Shown here: positions 17,848-27,112 of the stretch, one piece after another
How positions within the stretch are numbered: position 1 is the first letter of the stretch
Layout of the letters: every line of letters starts with the position of its first letter
NCBI GenBank assembly: GCA_947371915.1
Contig: CANBRM010000010.1
Coordinates: 1 to 50,998, forward strand
DNA from: Comamonadaceae bacterium
GTDB lineage: Bacteria > Pseudomonadota > Gammaproteobacteria > Burkholderiales > Burkholderiaceae_C
Length of the DNA stretch: 50,998 nt
Direction of reading: 5' to 3'
Notes under the pieces: generated by a model
The model's database searches: none
What the model was told of the DNA's origin: nothing
What the model saw: only the letters and a program-made list of their open reading frames with translations
Made by a program: the position numbers and the translations under genes

Positions 17848-18978
17848 ATGAAACGCTACCTTGATAACCGTGTGCAAGCCGACTTGGCCCACAAAATGGT
17901 GTTCCTCACCGGCCCGCGCCAAGTAGGCAAAACCACGCTCAGCCGACAACTGATTGCGCAGCAAGGCGGGCAATACCTCAACTACGACGTCCCGACCGAC
18001 CGAGCGCTGATCATCCACCAGCGCTGGAACCCGCAAGCGCCGCTGTTGGTGCTCGACGAAATCCACAAAATGCCCGACTGGAAAGCCTGGCTCAAAGGCG
18101 TCTATGACGGCAAACCAGCCGCCCAGCAACTGTTGGTCACGGGCAGCGCCCGCATGGACACCTTCAGGCAAAGCGGCGAATCGCTGGCTGGGCGCTTTTT
18201 TGGTTTGCGATTGCACCCACTTTCGGTGCGCGAGTGGTGTGAGCAAACCGGCGCCACCCCCGACGCGGCGCTGACCCACTTGCTGGAGCGAGGCGGCTTT
18301 CCCGAGCCCAGCCTTGCCCCCGACAACGAACAAGCCGAACGCTGGCGTAGGCAGTACTTTGACGGTTTGGTGCGGAACGACGTGTTGGAGTTCTCGCGCA
18401 TTCAAGAGGTCAACGCCATCCGCTTGTTTGCCCAAATGCTGCGCTCGCGCGTGGGCTCCCCCCTGTCGCTGGCCAGCATGGCGCGCGACTTGGCGGTGTC
18501 GCCCGTCACGCTCAAAAAATACCTCGACATTCTGGAAGCGCTGTACATCGTGTTTGTGGTTCGGCCTTGGCACGACAACATCGCACGCTCGGTGCTGCAA
18601 ACCCCCAAGGTCTACTTTTATGACACCGGTCTGGTCGAAGGCGACGAGGGCCTGCGCTTTGAAAACCTGGTCGCCACCGCCCTGCTCAAACATGTGCAGT
18701 GGCAGCACGATGTGGAGGGCAAAGAAGCTGGCTTGCACTACATCCGCACCAAAGACGGTGCCGAAGTGGACTTTGCCTTGAGCGAAAAAAACCAAGTCAC
18801 ACAGTTGGTCGAATGCAAACTCTCAGACGAAAAACCGCACCGAGCTTTGCAGCGTTTTGCGTTGGAAAAAGCACCTATACAAGCCCTACAAGTGGTGCGC
18901 AATGCACGGCACAGCTACACGCTGGGAAACATTCAAATCGCTGCGGCACCTGACTATTTGAATGGACTGGCGGCTTGA
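17848..18978 (+). CDS. AAA+ ATPase with DUF4143 domain (COG1373 type)
   Basis: A 376-residue ATPase of unknown role. Walker A is GPRQVGKTT (residues 22-30), Walker B LLVLDE (Asp70, Glu71), and a sensor-like LLVTGSAR follows. Residues about 205-250 (SLASMARDLAVSPVTLKKYLDIL) look like a winged helix. The C-terminal DUF4143 region carries a PD-(D/E)xK-like pattern: Asp308 in EVDF and Glu322-Cys-Lys324 in ECK. These proteins are scattered accessory genes across bacteria and archaea, with no settled function; nuclease, defence or transcriptional roles have been guessed. No Shine-Dalgarno is visible, and repeats lie directly upstream. It stands alone between pepP and the convergent murU-like gene. 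Confidence 0.85.
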   Translation: MKRYLDNRVQADLAHKMVFLTGPRQVGKTTLSRQLIAQQGGQYLNYDVPTDRALIIHQRWNPQAPLLVLDEIHKMPDWKAWLKGVYDGKPAAQQLLVTGSARMDTFRQSGESLAGRFFGLRLHPLSVREWCEQTGATPDAALTHLLERGGFPEPSLAPDNEQAERWRRQYFDGLVRNDVLEFSRIQEVNAIRLFAQMLRSRVGSPLSLASMARDLAVSPVTLKKYLDILEALYIVFVVRPWHDNIARSVLQTPKVYFYDTGLVEGDEGLRFENLVATALLKHVQWQHDVEGKEAGLHYIRTKDGAEVDFALSEKNQVTQLVECKLSDEKPHRALQRFALEKAPIQALQVVRNARHSYTLGNIQIAAAPDYLNGLAA

Positions 18979-19002
18979 ATCAGCTCTTGTGCAGCGCCGT
19001 GC

Positions 19003-19830
19003 TCAACTCGCCCCATTGAGCTGCGCCAAACGCTCGGGCGTCCCCACATCCGTCCACGCCCCCGTGTAGAGCGACGCACTCACCGCGCCTTGGTCCATCG
19101 CTGTGCGGAGCATCGGTGCCAGAGGGGCTTTCACGCCTTCGGGGTTGCCCGCTGCAATGTCGCACCACGCAGCTTCAAAGAAGGCGCGTTTGTAGAGCGC
19201 GATGGTGCTGAAGGTGTAGCGCGGTACTTCATGCGCAGCAGGGGCGGCCAGCTTGGGCAAATTCAAGGCCAAGCCCTCAGCCGACACACCAAAGTCTCCG
19301 CCCACGTTATGCGCCGGGTTGGGCACCAGCCAAAGATGCGCCAATTGCGGGCTGGCTTTGAAACGCTCAAACGCTTGTGACGAGAACTCAAATTCAGGCG
19401 CAAACACATCGCCCGCCGCCACCCAAAACACATTGTCCAATTGAGGTAAGGCACGAACGATGCCACCTGCGGTTTCAAGCGCACCCCCAAAGTCCACGCC
19501 TTCGTGGGAGTAACGCAAATGCAACGGCGCGAAACCGGGCGTGGCCAGCACATCACCAAAGTGCTGCGGTATTTGCGCGCCCAGCCAATCGGTGTTGATG
19601 AGCAACTGCTGCACACCACCGCGCTGCAAACCTTCCATGGCCCATTGCATCAGGGGCTTGCCGCGCACAGCGAGCATGGGCTTGGGCTGCACGTCGGTCA
19701 AAGGGCGCATGCGTTCGCCGCGTCCTGCAGCCAGCAAAAAAGCGGTGGCCTTGCGGAACTCAGATACGTCTGCGCAGAGCGGCGTGGCAAGGGAAATGCC
19801 GGGAGAAGTGGGGCTAGAAGTCGTGTTCAC
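19003..19830 (-). CDS. murU: Nucleotidyltransferase, MurU-like (MurNAc-1-phosphate uridylyltransferase)
   Basis: A 275-residue sugar-1-phosphate nucleotidyltransferase. The nucleotide loop LLAAGRGERMRPLT is followed by KPMLAVRGKPL, and the metal-binding Asp is in AAGDVF. MurU makes UDP-MurNAc from UTP and MurNAc-1-phosphate produced by AmgK. The best start is GTG 19830; the frame stays open to 20115, but that would overlap transketolase by over 100 bases and shows no family similarity. No clear ribosome site is seen. Fold and family are secure. Uridylylation of MurNAc-1-P is inferred from similarity plus the AmgK-like gene at 4995-6182; glucose- or mannose-1-phosphate substrates remain possible. 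Confidence 0.8.
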   Translation of the reverse strand: MNTTSSPTSPGISLATPLCADVSEFRKATAFLLAAGRGERMRPLTDVQPKPMLAVRGKPLMQWAMEGLQRGGVQQLLINTDWLGAQIPQHFGDVLATPGFAPLHLRYSHEGVDFGGALETAGGIVRALPQLDNVFWVAAGDVFAPEFEFSSQAFERFKASPQLAHLWLVPNPAHNVGGDFGVSAEGLALNLPKLAAPAAHEVPRYTFSTIALYKRAFFEAAWCDIAAGNPEGVKAPLAPMLRTAMDQGAVSASLYTGAWTDVGTPERLAQLNGAS

Positions 19831-19959
19831 AACCGCAGTGTAACGAGCGGGTTTTGCGCCAAACCGCACCAAACAACACTGCACCAGCCAAGCCTCAACC
19901 CGCAAAACAGCCCCATCCTGCGCGACAAAGAACAGGTCGGTCAGTCTGGGGTAGGCCGG

Positions 19960-19972
19960 CTCGCTAAAATGT
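19960..19972 (+). promoter_or_regulatory. Possible tkt promoter -10 element
   Basis: TAAAAT (19965-19970) in an otherwise GC-rich gap lies 39 bases before the tkt ATG. No good -35 hexamer is visible at 16-18 bases, so this is only a weak call. The 178-base gap between the divergent murU-like and tkt genes must hold both promoters. Confidence 0.25.
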
Positions 19973-20008
19973 TGGTTTTCCCTTATTACCCCACCGGAGC
20001 CGCCTGAC

Positions 20009-22084
20009 ATGGCAAACACCCAACAAATGGCCAGCGCAATTCGCGCCTTGGCAATGGACGCTGTACAACAAGCCAACTCAGGACACCCCGGCGCGCCCAT
20101 GGGCATGGCCGACATGGCTGTCGCTTTGTGGGGCGAGCACCTGCGTCACAACCCCAAGAACCCCCATTGGTTGAACCGCGACCGTTTTGTGCTGTCCAAC
20201 GGCCACGGCTCGATGTTGATTTACGCACTGCTGCACCTCACCGGCTACGACTTGCCCATGAGCGAGTTGAAAAACTTCCGCGTGCTGCACAGCAAAACCG
20301 CCGGTCACCCCGAAGTGGGCGTGACGCCTGGCGTCGAAACCACCACCGGCCCCTTGGGCCAAGGCATCACCAACGCGGTGGGTATGGCGCTGGCTGAAAA
20401 GCTGTTGGCGTCTGAGTTCAACCGCGAAGGCCACGACATCGTCGACCACCACACCTACGCCTTCATGGGCGACGGTTGTTTGATGGAAGGCATCAGCCAC
20501 GAAGCGTGCTCACTCGCAGGCGCTTGGAAGCTGAACAAACTCATCGCTTTGTACGACGACAACGGCATCTCCATCGACGGCCAAGTGGCCCCCTGGTTTG
20601 CCGACAACACACCTGAGCGCTTCAAAGCCTACGGCTGGCAAGTCATTGGCCCCATCGACGGCCACGACGCCGCCGTGGTCAGCCAAGCCATCGCCACCGC
20701 CAAACTGAGCGCTGACAAGCCCACCTTGATTGTGTGCAAAACCAGCATCGGCAAAGGCAGCCCCAACCGCGCCGACACCGCCAAGGCCCACGGCGAGCCC
20801 TTGGGCGCCGACGAAATTGCCTTGACCCGCGCCGCCATCGGCTGGAACCACGCCCCGTTCGAAATGCCCAAAGAGGTGTATGCCGATTGGAACGCAGCCG
20901 CTAAAGGCAAAGCCCAAGAAGCCGAGTGGAAAACCGCTTTCGCCGCCTACAAAGCCGCGCACCCCGCCTTGGCCAAAGAACTGCTGCGCCGCATGGCCGG
21001 CGAGTTGCCCAAAAACTTTGCACAAACCGTGGTCGACACCGTCATCGGCGCTCACACCAAAGCCGAAACCGTGGCCAGCCGTAAGGCCAGCCAATTGGCC
21101 TTGGAAGCCTTCACCGCCGCCTTGCCCGAGCTCTTGGGTGGCAGCGCTGACTTGACCGGCTCTAACCTGACCAACACCAAATCCACCCCCAACCTGCGCT
21201 TTGACTTGGCAGGCAATGTGGTGAAGAACGAAGCAGGCGTTGGTGGCCGTCACATCAACTACGGCGTGCGCGAATTCGGCATGGCCGCCATCATGAACGG
21301 CGTGGCTTTGCACGGCGGCTTCATCCCCTACGGCGGCACGTTCCTGACATTCAGCGACTACTCGCGCAACGCCATCCGTATGGCCGCGTTGATGAAGCAA
21401 CGCATCATCCATGTGTTCACCCACGACTCCATCGGTTTGGGCGAAGACGGCCCCACGCACCAGTCCATCGAGCACGCAGCCTCGCTGCGCTTGATCCCTA
21501 ACCTCGACGTGTGGCGTCCCGCTGACACAGCTGAAACCGCTGTGGCTTGGGCCGTGGCCTTGCAAAACAAAAACAAACCCACCGCGTTGTTGTTGAGCCG
21601 CCAAAACCTGCCTTACTTACCCAAAGGTGACGTCGTGGTCAGCAAAGCCACCGAAGCTGCGGGTGACATCTCGGGCTTGGACGCCATCAACAAAGGCGCT
21701 TACGTGCTGGCCGAGCCCTCGGAAGTGGGCCTCAAGAAAAAGGCGCAAGCCGTCATCTTGGCCACCGGCTCTGAAGTGCAATTGGCCCTGAAGGCGCAAG
21801 CCTTGTTGGCCGCGCAAAAGATTGCCGTGCGCGTGGTGTCTGTGCCCAGCACCACCACCTTCGACCGCCAAAGCGTTGCCTACAAAGCCGCCGTGTTGCC
21901 CGCAGGCTTGCCCCGCATTGCGGTGGAAATGGGCTCCACCGATGGTTGGTGGAAATACGGCGTGTCGGCCGTGGTTGGCATCGACACTTACGGTGAATCG
22001 GCCCCCGCCCCTGTGCTGTTCAAGCACTTCGGCTTCACGCCAGAGAACGTGGCTGAGACGGTACAAGCCGTGTTGGCCAAATAA
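20009..22084 (+). CDS. tkt: Transketolase
   Basis: Thiamine-diphosphate enzyme that moves two-carbon units between sugar phosphates in the pentose phosphate pathway. The 691-residue protein has the three usual domains. The N-terminal one has [29 protein letters not shown] and the ThDP motif GDGCLMEG. The pyrimidine-binding part contains FLTFSDY and [15 protein letters not shown], and the C-terminal part has [13 protein letters not shown] lies 8-10 bases before the ATG. gapA follows after 38 bases and the pair ends in a strong terminator, so the two form an operon of central carbon metabolism. Confidence 0.97.
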   Translation: MANTQQMASAIRALAMDAVQQANSGHPGAPMGMADMAVALWGEHLRHNPKNPHWLNRDRFVLSNGHGSMLIYALLHLTGYDLPMSELKNFRVLHSKTAGHPEVGVTPGVETTTGPLGQGITNAVGMALAEKLLASEFNREGHDIVDHHTYAFMGDGCLMEGISHEACSLAGAWKLNKLIALYDDNGISIDGQVAPWFADNTPERFKAYGWQVIGPIDGHDAAVVSQAIATAKLSADKPTLIVCKTSIGKGSPNRADTAKAHGEPLGADEIALTRAAIGWNHAPFEMPKEVYADWNAAAKGKAQEAEWKTAFAAYKAAHPALAKELLRRMAGELPKNFAQTVVDTVIGAHTKAETVASRKASQLALEAFTAALPELLGGSADLTGSNLTNTKSTPNLRFDLAGNVVKNEAGVGGRHINYGVREFGMAAIMNGVALHGGFIPYGGTFLTFSDYSRNAIRMAALMKQRIIHVFTHDSIGLGEDGPTHQSIEHAASLRLIPNLDVWRPADTAETAVAWAVALQNKNKPTALLLSRQNLPYLPKGDVVVSKATEAAGDISGLDAINKGAYVLAEPSEVGLKKKAQAVILATGSEVQLALKAQALLAAQKIAVRVVSVPSTTTFDRQSVAYKAAVLPAGLPRIAVEMGSTDGWWKYGVSAVVGIDTYGESAPAPVLFKHFGFTPENVAETVQAVLAK

Positions 22085-22110
22085 GCCAAGTTTTTGATTT
22101 TTAACTTTAG

Positions 22111-23121
<1,011 letters not shown>

Positions 23122-23166
23122 TCCACGTCTACGCCAACCACCTCGTGTGCTTGGTGTCTGAAGAAC

Positions 23167-23199
23167 AACGCCAGTGCTACCCAGCCCTGGCGTTTTTTT
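23167..23199 (+). terminator. Terminator after gapA
   Basis: AACGCCAG and CTGGCGTT make an 8-bp stem around a 12-base loop, followed by a T-run. It closes tkt-gapA and separates it from the next operon. Confidence 0.88.
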
Positions 23200-23304
23200 A
23201 TGGCCGAACCCGAAGGCGACTCGACCAGTACAAGCCACCCCATTTGTGCGTTAAATTTGTGCGCTGGCTTGGCCAAGCTTGCCCTTCACTCACAGGATCT
23301 CGAC

Positions 23305-23967
23305 ATGTCGCACGGAATTGAAATTCACCCCCGCCACGAAGCCTTCGCGGAGGGCGTCCGCGCCTTGAGCGGTTTGCCCTCGTCCGTCATCAGCGACGTC
23401 ATGGGCCGCTTGGTGGGCACCACCGGTCTGCACCCTGTCAACCGCTCGACCGTCAGCGTGTGCGGCAACGCCTTCACCGTGCGCGTGCGCGCGGGCGACA
23501 ACTTGTTGATCCACAAAGCGCTGGAGATGCTGATGCCCGGCGACGTGTTGGTGGTCGATGGCGAGGGCGATGTGTCGCGCGCACTCGTTGGCGAGATCAT
23601 GATGACCTCGGCTCGCACACGCGGCGCGGTGGCGTTTGTCATCGATGGCGCGGTGCGCGATGTGGATGCGTTTGAAACCCACCAGTTTCCCTGCTGGTCA
23701 CGCGGCGTGAATTTGCGCGGCCCCTACAAAGATGGCCCCGGCAGCATCAACCTCTCCATCAACGTGGGCGGCATGCAAGTGAAGCCCGGTGACATCATCG
23801 TGGGTGACGCCGATGGCTTGGTCGCCGTCTCGCCTGCGCAAGCGCTGGAAATTGCCCGCTTGTCCCACGACAAAGTGGCGCACGAGCAAGCCACGATTGC
23901 TGAAATTCTGAACGGCACCTATTCGTCCGCTTGGGTCGATGCCGCCTTGAAAGCGAAAGGTCTTTGA
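23305..23967 (+). CDS. RraA-like aldolase / decarboxylase family protein
   Basis: A 220-residue protein of the RraA fold. Family members are 4-hydroxy-4-methyl-2-oxoglutarate / 4-carboxy-4-hydroxy-2-oxoadipate aldolases that release pyruvate, often with oxaloacetate decarboxylase activity; others inhibit RNase E. The substrate/metal motif GAVRDVDAF carries the Arg-Asp pair of the aldolases, and GDVLVVDGEG and ALVGEIMMTSAR are typical. I chose ATG 23305, preceded by AGGA; the frame is open back to 23200 without similarity. It opens a four-gene operon with a Bug receptor, an HMG-CoA lyase and a CoA-transferase, which favours an aldolase role over RNA regulation. Confidence 0.85.
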   Translation: MSHGIEIHPRHEAFAEGVRALSGLPSSVISDVMGRLVGTTGLHPVNRSTVSVCGNAFTVRVRAGDNLLIHKALEMLMPGDVLVVDGEGDVSRALVGEIMMTSARTRGAVAFVIDGAVRDVDAFETHQFPCWSRGVNLRGPYKDGPGSINLSINVGGMQVKPGDIIVGDADGLVAVSPAQALEIARLSHDKVAHEQATIAEILNGTYSSAWVDAALKAKGL

Positions 23968-23968
23968 C

Positions 23969-24943
23969 ATGACACACCCCACACACCCATTCACCCGCCG
24001 CAACGCGCTGGTCGCCGCCGCCCTGTGCGCCTTGTCTGGTCTCACTTGGGCCGCGTACCCCGACAAGCCCATCAAAATCATGGTGCCGTGGGCGGCTGGC
24101 GGGGCCACCGATCAAATTGCGCGCATGCTGGCCCAGCCTCTGTCTCAAGCCTTGGGCGTGCCCGTAGTGGTCGACAACAAAGGCGGCGCAGGGGGTGTCA
24201 TTGGCACCCAATCATTTGTGAAAGAAAAGGCCGATGGCTACACGCTGCTCTTGGCCACCAGCTCCACCAATGCCGCCGCGCCGCATTTGTACAGCAAGCT
24301 CGGGTTTGACCCCGCCGCCGACTTCTCGCCCGTGGTCGCCCTGTGCGAAATTCCCAACGTCATGGTGGTGCCCGCCAAGTCGCCGTGGAACAGCTTGAAA
24401 GACATTGTGAGCGCGGCCAAACAAGCGCCGGGCAAGTTCACCTATGGCTCGGCAGGCATTGGCGGCTCGCAGCACTTGGCAGGCGCGCAGTTCAAAACCG
24501 CAGCGGGCATCGACCTGCAACATGTGCCCTACAAAGGCAGCGGCCCCGCCGCGCAAGACCTGATTGCGGGTCACCTTGACTTGATGATCGACACCGGCTC
24601 GCTGGGCAGCATTCGCGGTGGCTTGCTCAAACCCATCGCCGTGGCGTCGAACAAACGCTTGTCAGCCTTGCCCCAAGTGCCCACCTTCAACGAAGCGGGC
24701 ACACCCATGCTGGCCTCGGCTTGGTACGGCGTGATGTTGCCCGCGCGCGCGCCTGCCGAGTTGGTTGAACGTTTGAACACCGAGCTCAACAAGTTGCTGA
24801 AACAACCCGACATTCGTCAACGCCTCAGCGACATGGGTGCCGAAGTCATGGGTGGCACGTCGACCGAGTTCGCCAAGTTCACGCTGTCTGAAATCAAACG
24901 CTACGAGGGCATCGTCAAAGACTCTGGCGCGCCCAAAGAGTAA
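23969..24943 (+). CDS. Bug family tripartite tricarboxylate transporter receptor
   Basis: A 324-residue periplasmic solute-binding protein. The signal peptide starts with an RRNALVAA stretch (twin Arg, so Tat export is possible) and is cleaved near TWAA. The mature start YPDKPIKIMVPWAAGGATDQIAR is diagnostic (first conserved block about residues 29-50), followed by GGAGGVIGTQ and KADGYTLL. Bug receptors bind carboxylates and feed TctAB-type permeases, but no tctA or tctB is in the window, so the permease must be elsewhere or the receptor acts as a sensor. It starts one base after the RraA-like stop and shares its operon; the ligand is probably that pathway's substrate. Confidence 0.92.
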   Translation: MTHPTHPFTRRNALVAAALCALSGLTWAAYPDKPIKIMVPWAAGGATDQIARMLAQPLSQALGVPVVVDNKGGAGGVIGTQSFVKEKADGYTLLLATSSTNAAAPHLYSKLGFDPAADFSPVVALCEIPNVMVVPAKSPWNSLKDIVSAAKQAPGKFTYGSAGIGGSQHLAGAQFKTAAGIDLQHVPYKGSGPAAQDLIAGHLDLMIDTGSLGSIRGGLLKPIAVASNKRLSALPQVPTFNEAGTPMLASAWYGVMLPARAPAELVERLNTELNKLLKQPDIRQRLSDMGAEVMGGTSTEFAKFTLSEIKRYEGIVKDSGAPKE

Positions 24944-24951
24944 CGCTCCAC

Positions 24952-25875
24952 ATGACAGCCACACAACCACCCGAGGTGTTGATCAGCGAAGTGGGTTTGC
25001 GCGACGGCCTGCAATCGGTCAAAACCACCATGGCCACCGCCGACAAGCTAGCGTGGCTCGATGCCTTGGTCGCCGCTGGTTTGCAAGAGCTCGAAGTGGG
25101 ATCGTTTGTGCCAGCTCACCTGCTGCCGCAAATGGCCGACACCGCCGAGGTCGTGCGCCACGCGCTGACGCACCCAGACTTGACCGTGATGGCCTTGGTG
25201 CCCAATGTGCGCGGCGCAGAAGTGGCATTGCGTGCGGGTGTGCACAAGCTCACCATTCCGGTGTCGGCCAGCGCTGCGCACTCGATGGCCAATGTGCGCA
25301 AGACCCGCGAAGACATGGTGGCCGAAGTGCGCGCAATCGTGGCGCTGAAAAACCAACTGGCACCACACGTCAAAGTGGAAGCGGGCATTTCTACCGCCTT
25401 TGGGTGCACGCTGCAAGGCGCCGTCAGCGAAGACGACGTGGTGTGGCTGGCCGAAGCGGTGGTGCAAGCCGGTGCCGATGAAACGGGACTGTCAGACACC
25501 ACCGGCATGGCCAACCCCGCACAAGTGCGCCGCTTGTTTCAGCGCGTGCGCGCCGCCGTGGGTGAGCACACGGGGGCCGCCCACATGCACAACACGCGTG
25601 GCCTCGGCCTCGTCAATTGTTTGGCCGCTTACGACGTGGGCGTGCGCACCTTTGACAGTTCACTCGCGGGCTTGGGCGGTTGCCCTTATGCACCAGGCGC
25701 CTCCGGCAATGTGGTGACCGAAGATTTGGTCTTCATGTTCGAGGCCATGGGCATTCACACCGGTGTTGACCTTGACCGACTCTTCGCCGCACGTGCGCCG
25801 CTGCAACGCGGCCTGCCACACGAACCGCTGTACGGCATGACGCCCGAAGCCGGTTTGCCCAAGGGCTGGGTTTAA
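24952..25875 (+). CDS. Hydroxymethylglutaryl-CoA lyase family protein
   Basis: A 307-residue TIM-barrel lyase of the HMGL-like family that splits HMG-CoA to acetyl-CoA and acetoacetate, or a related 3-hydroxy-acyl-CoA. EVGLRDGLQ near residue 10 carries the catalytic Arg-Asp; human HMGCL has Pro where this has Leu. The metal-site region HMHNTRG is present. The signature SLAGLGGCPYAPGASGN includes the catalytic Cys. It starts eight bases after the Bug gene and 13 bases before a class III CoA-transferase, a natural supplier of its CoA ester substrate. A close relative acting on citramalyl- or malyl-type CoA esters is possible. It is not next to the carboxylase genes at 35-42 kb. Confidence 0.88.
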   Translation: MTATQPPEVLISEVGLRDGLQSVKTTMATADKLAWLDALVAAGLQELEVGSFVPAHLLPQMADTAEVVRHALTHPDLTVMALVPNVRGAEVALRAGVHKLTIPVSASAAHSMANVRKTREDMVAEVRAIVALKNQLAPHVKVEAGISTAFGCTLQGAVSEDDVVWLAEAVVQAGADETGLSDTTGMANPAQVRRLFQRVRAAVGEHTGAAHMHNTRGLGLVNCLAAYDVGVRTFDSSLAGLGGCPYAPGASGNVVTEDLVFMFEAMGIHTGVDLDRLFAARAPLQRGLPHEPLYGMTPEAGLPKGWV

Positions 25876-25888
25876 ATTCACACACACC

Positions 25889-27079
25889 ATGCACACCGAA
25901 ACCCCCTCTTTGCCCTACACGGGCCTGCGCGTCGTTGAATTCACCCACATGGTCATGGGCCCCACCTGCGGCATGGTGCTGGCTGATTTGGGGGCCGAAG
26001 TGATCAAGGTCGAACCCATCGGGCACGGTCGAGACGGCGACGCCACGCGCCAGCTCTTGGGCTCGGGCGCTGGGTTTTTTCCGATGTTCAACCGCAACAA
26101 AAAAAGCCTGGCACTGGACCTTCAAACCCCTGAAGGCAAAGAAGCCGCCTTGCGCTTGATCGCCACGGCCGATGTGGTGAGTGAGAACTTCAAACCCGGC
26201 ACCATGCACAAACTCGGGTTGGATTACGACAACCTCAAAGCCCTCAACCCACGCCTGATTTACGTCAGCCACAAAGGCTTCTTACCCGGCCCCTACGAAC
26301 ACCGCACCGCCTTAGACGAAGTCGTGCAAATGATGGGCGGCTTGGCCTACATGACCGGCCGCCCCGGCGACCCGCTGCGTGCAGGCACCAGCGTGAACGA
26401 CATCATGGGCGGCTTGTTCGGTGCCCTTGGCGCGATGGCAGCCCTGGCGCAACGCGAGAAAACCGGACGCGGGCAAGAAGTGCAAAGCGCCTTGTATGAA
26501 AACAATGTGTTCTTGATGGCCCAACACATGATGCAGTTTGCCGTCACCGGCAAAGCCCCCGCGCCCATGCCTGCACGCATTTCAGCGTGGGGCATTTACG
26601 ATATTTTCAAAGTCAAAGACGAGGCACAAATATTCTTGGCCGTGGTCAGCGACGGCGCATGGACCACCTTCTGTGATGCCTTTGGTTTTGCCGACCTCAA
26701 AGCCGATGAACGCCTGCGCACCAACAACGGTCGCGTCACGAACCGCGAATGGATGATGCCCATCTTGCGCGAGCGCTTGCGTGTGCACAGCGCCGACATG
26801 CTGGCCAGCACCTTCGAGGCCCAAGGCTTGCCCTTCGCCCCCATCACGCGCCCCGAAGAATTGCTGGACGACCCCCACCTCAACGCCAGCGGTGGCTTGG
26901 CCCCCATCACCTTGCCCGATGGCCGCGAAACCAAAACGGTGTTGATGCCCGTGATGCTCGACGGCCAGCGCTTGGGCGTGCGTTTGTCGCCACCCAAGTT
27001 AGGCGAACACAACGCCGAGCTGTTGGCAGAGTTGGGTTATTCGACGGAAGAAATCGCCCAACTCAGCCAGCCCAGCTGA
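25889..27079 (+). CDS. CaiB/BaiF class III CoA-transferase
   Basis: A 396-residue family III CoA-transferase, which moves CoA between carboxylic acids through an aspartyl-CoA thioester. The N-terminal GLRVVEFTHMVMGP and LADLGAEVIKVE are typical, as are NRNKKSLALDL and the interlocked C-terminal region. Asp171 in GTSVNDIMGG aligns with the catalytic Asp169 of formyl-CoA transferase. It ends the operon of RraA-like aldolase, Bug receptor and HMG-CoA lyase. Human SUGCT, which activates glutarate and HMG with succinyl-CoA, belongs to the same family, so activation of a C5-C6 dicarboxylate is a reasonable inference. The exact acid is unknown. Confidence 0.9.
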   Translation: MHTETPSLPYTGLRVVEFTHMVMGPTCGMVLADLGAEVIKVEPIGHGRDGDATRQLLGSGAGFFPMFNRNKKSLALDLQTPEGKEAALRLIATADVVSENFKPGTMHKLGLDYDNLKALNPRLIYVSHKGFLPGPYEHRTALDEVVQMMGGLAYMTGRPGDPLRAGTSVNDIMGGLFGALGAMAALAQREKTGRGQEVQSALYENNVFLMAQHMMQFAVTGKAPAPMPARISAWGIYDIFKVKDEAQIFLAVVSDGAWTTFCDAFGFADLKADERLRTNNGRVTNREWMMPILRERLRVHSADMLASTFEAQGLPFAPITRPEELLDDPHLNASGGLAPITLPDGRETKTVLMPVMLDGQRLGVRLSPPKLGEHNAELLAELGYSTEEIAQLSQPS

Positions 27080-27112
27080 GTCAAGCAGCCGGAACAACAA
27101 GGCCCATCGGTT

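Noticed and set aside
19831-20115. Extra upstream coding for the murU-like gene, overlapping transketolase
   Set aside because: It would overlap the tkt start by over 100 bases and has no nucleotidyltransferase similarity; the GTG at 19830 gives a normal-length protein.
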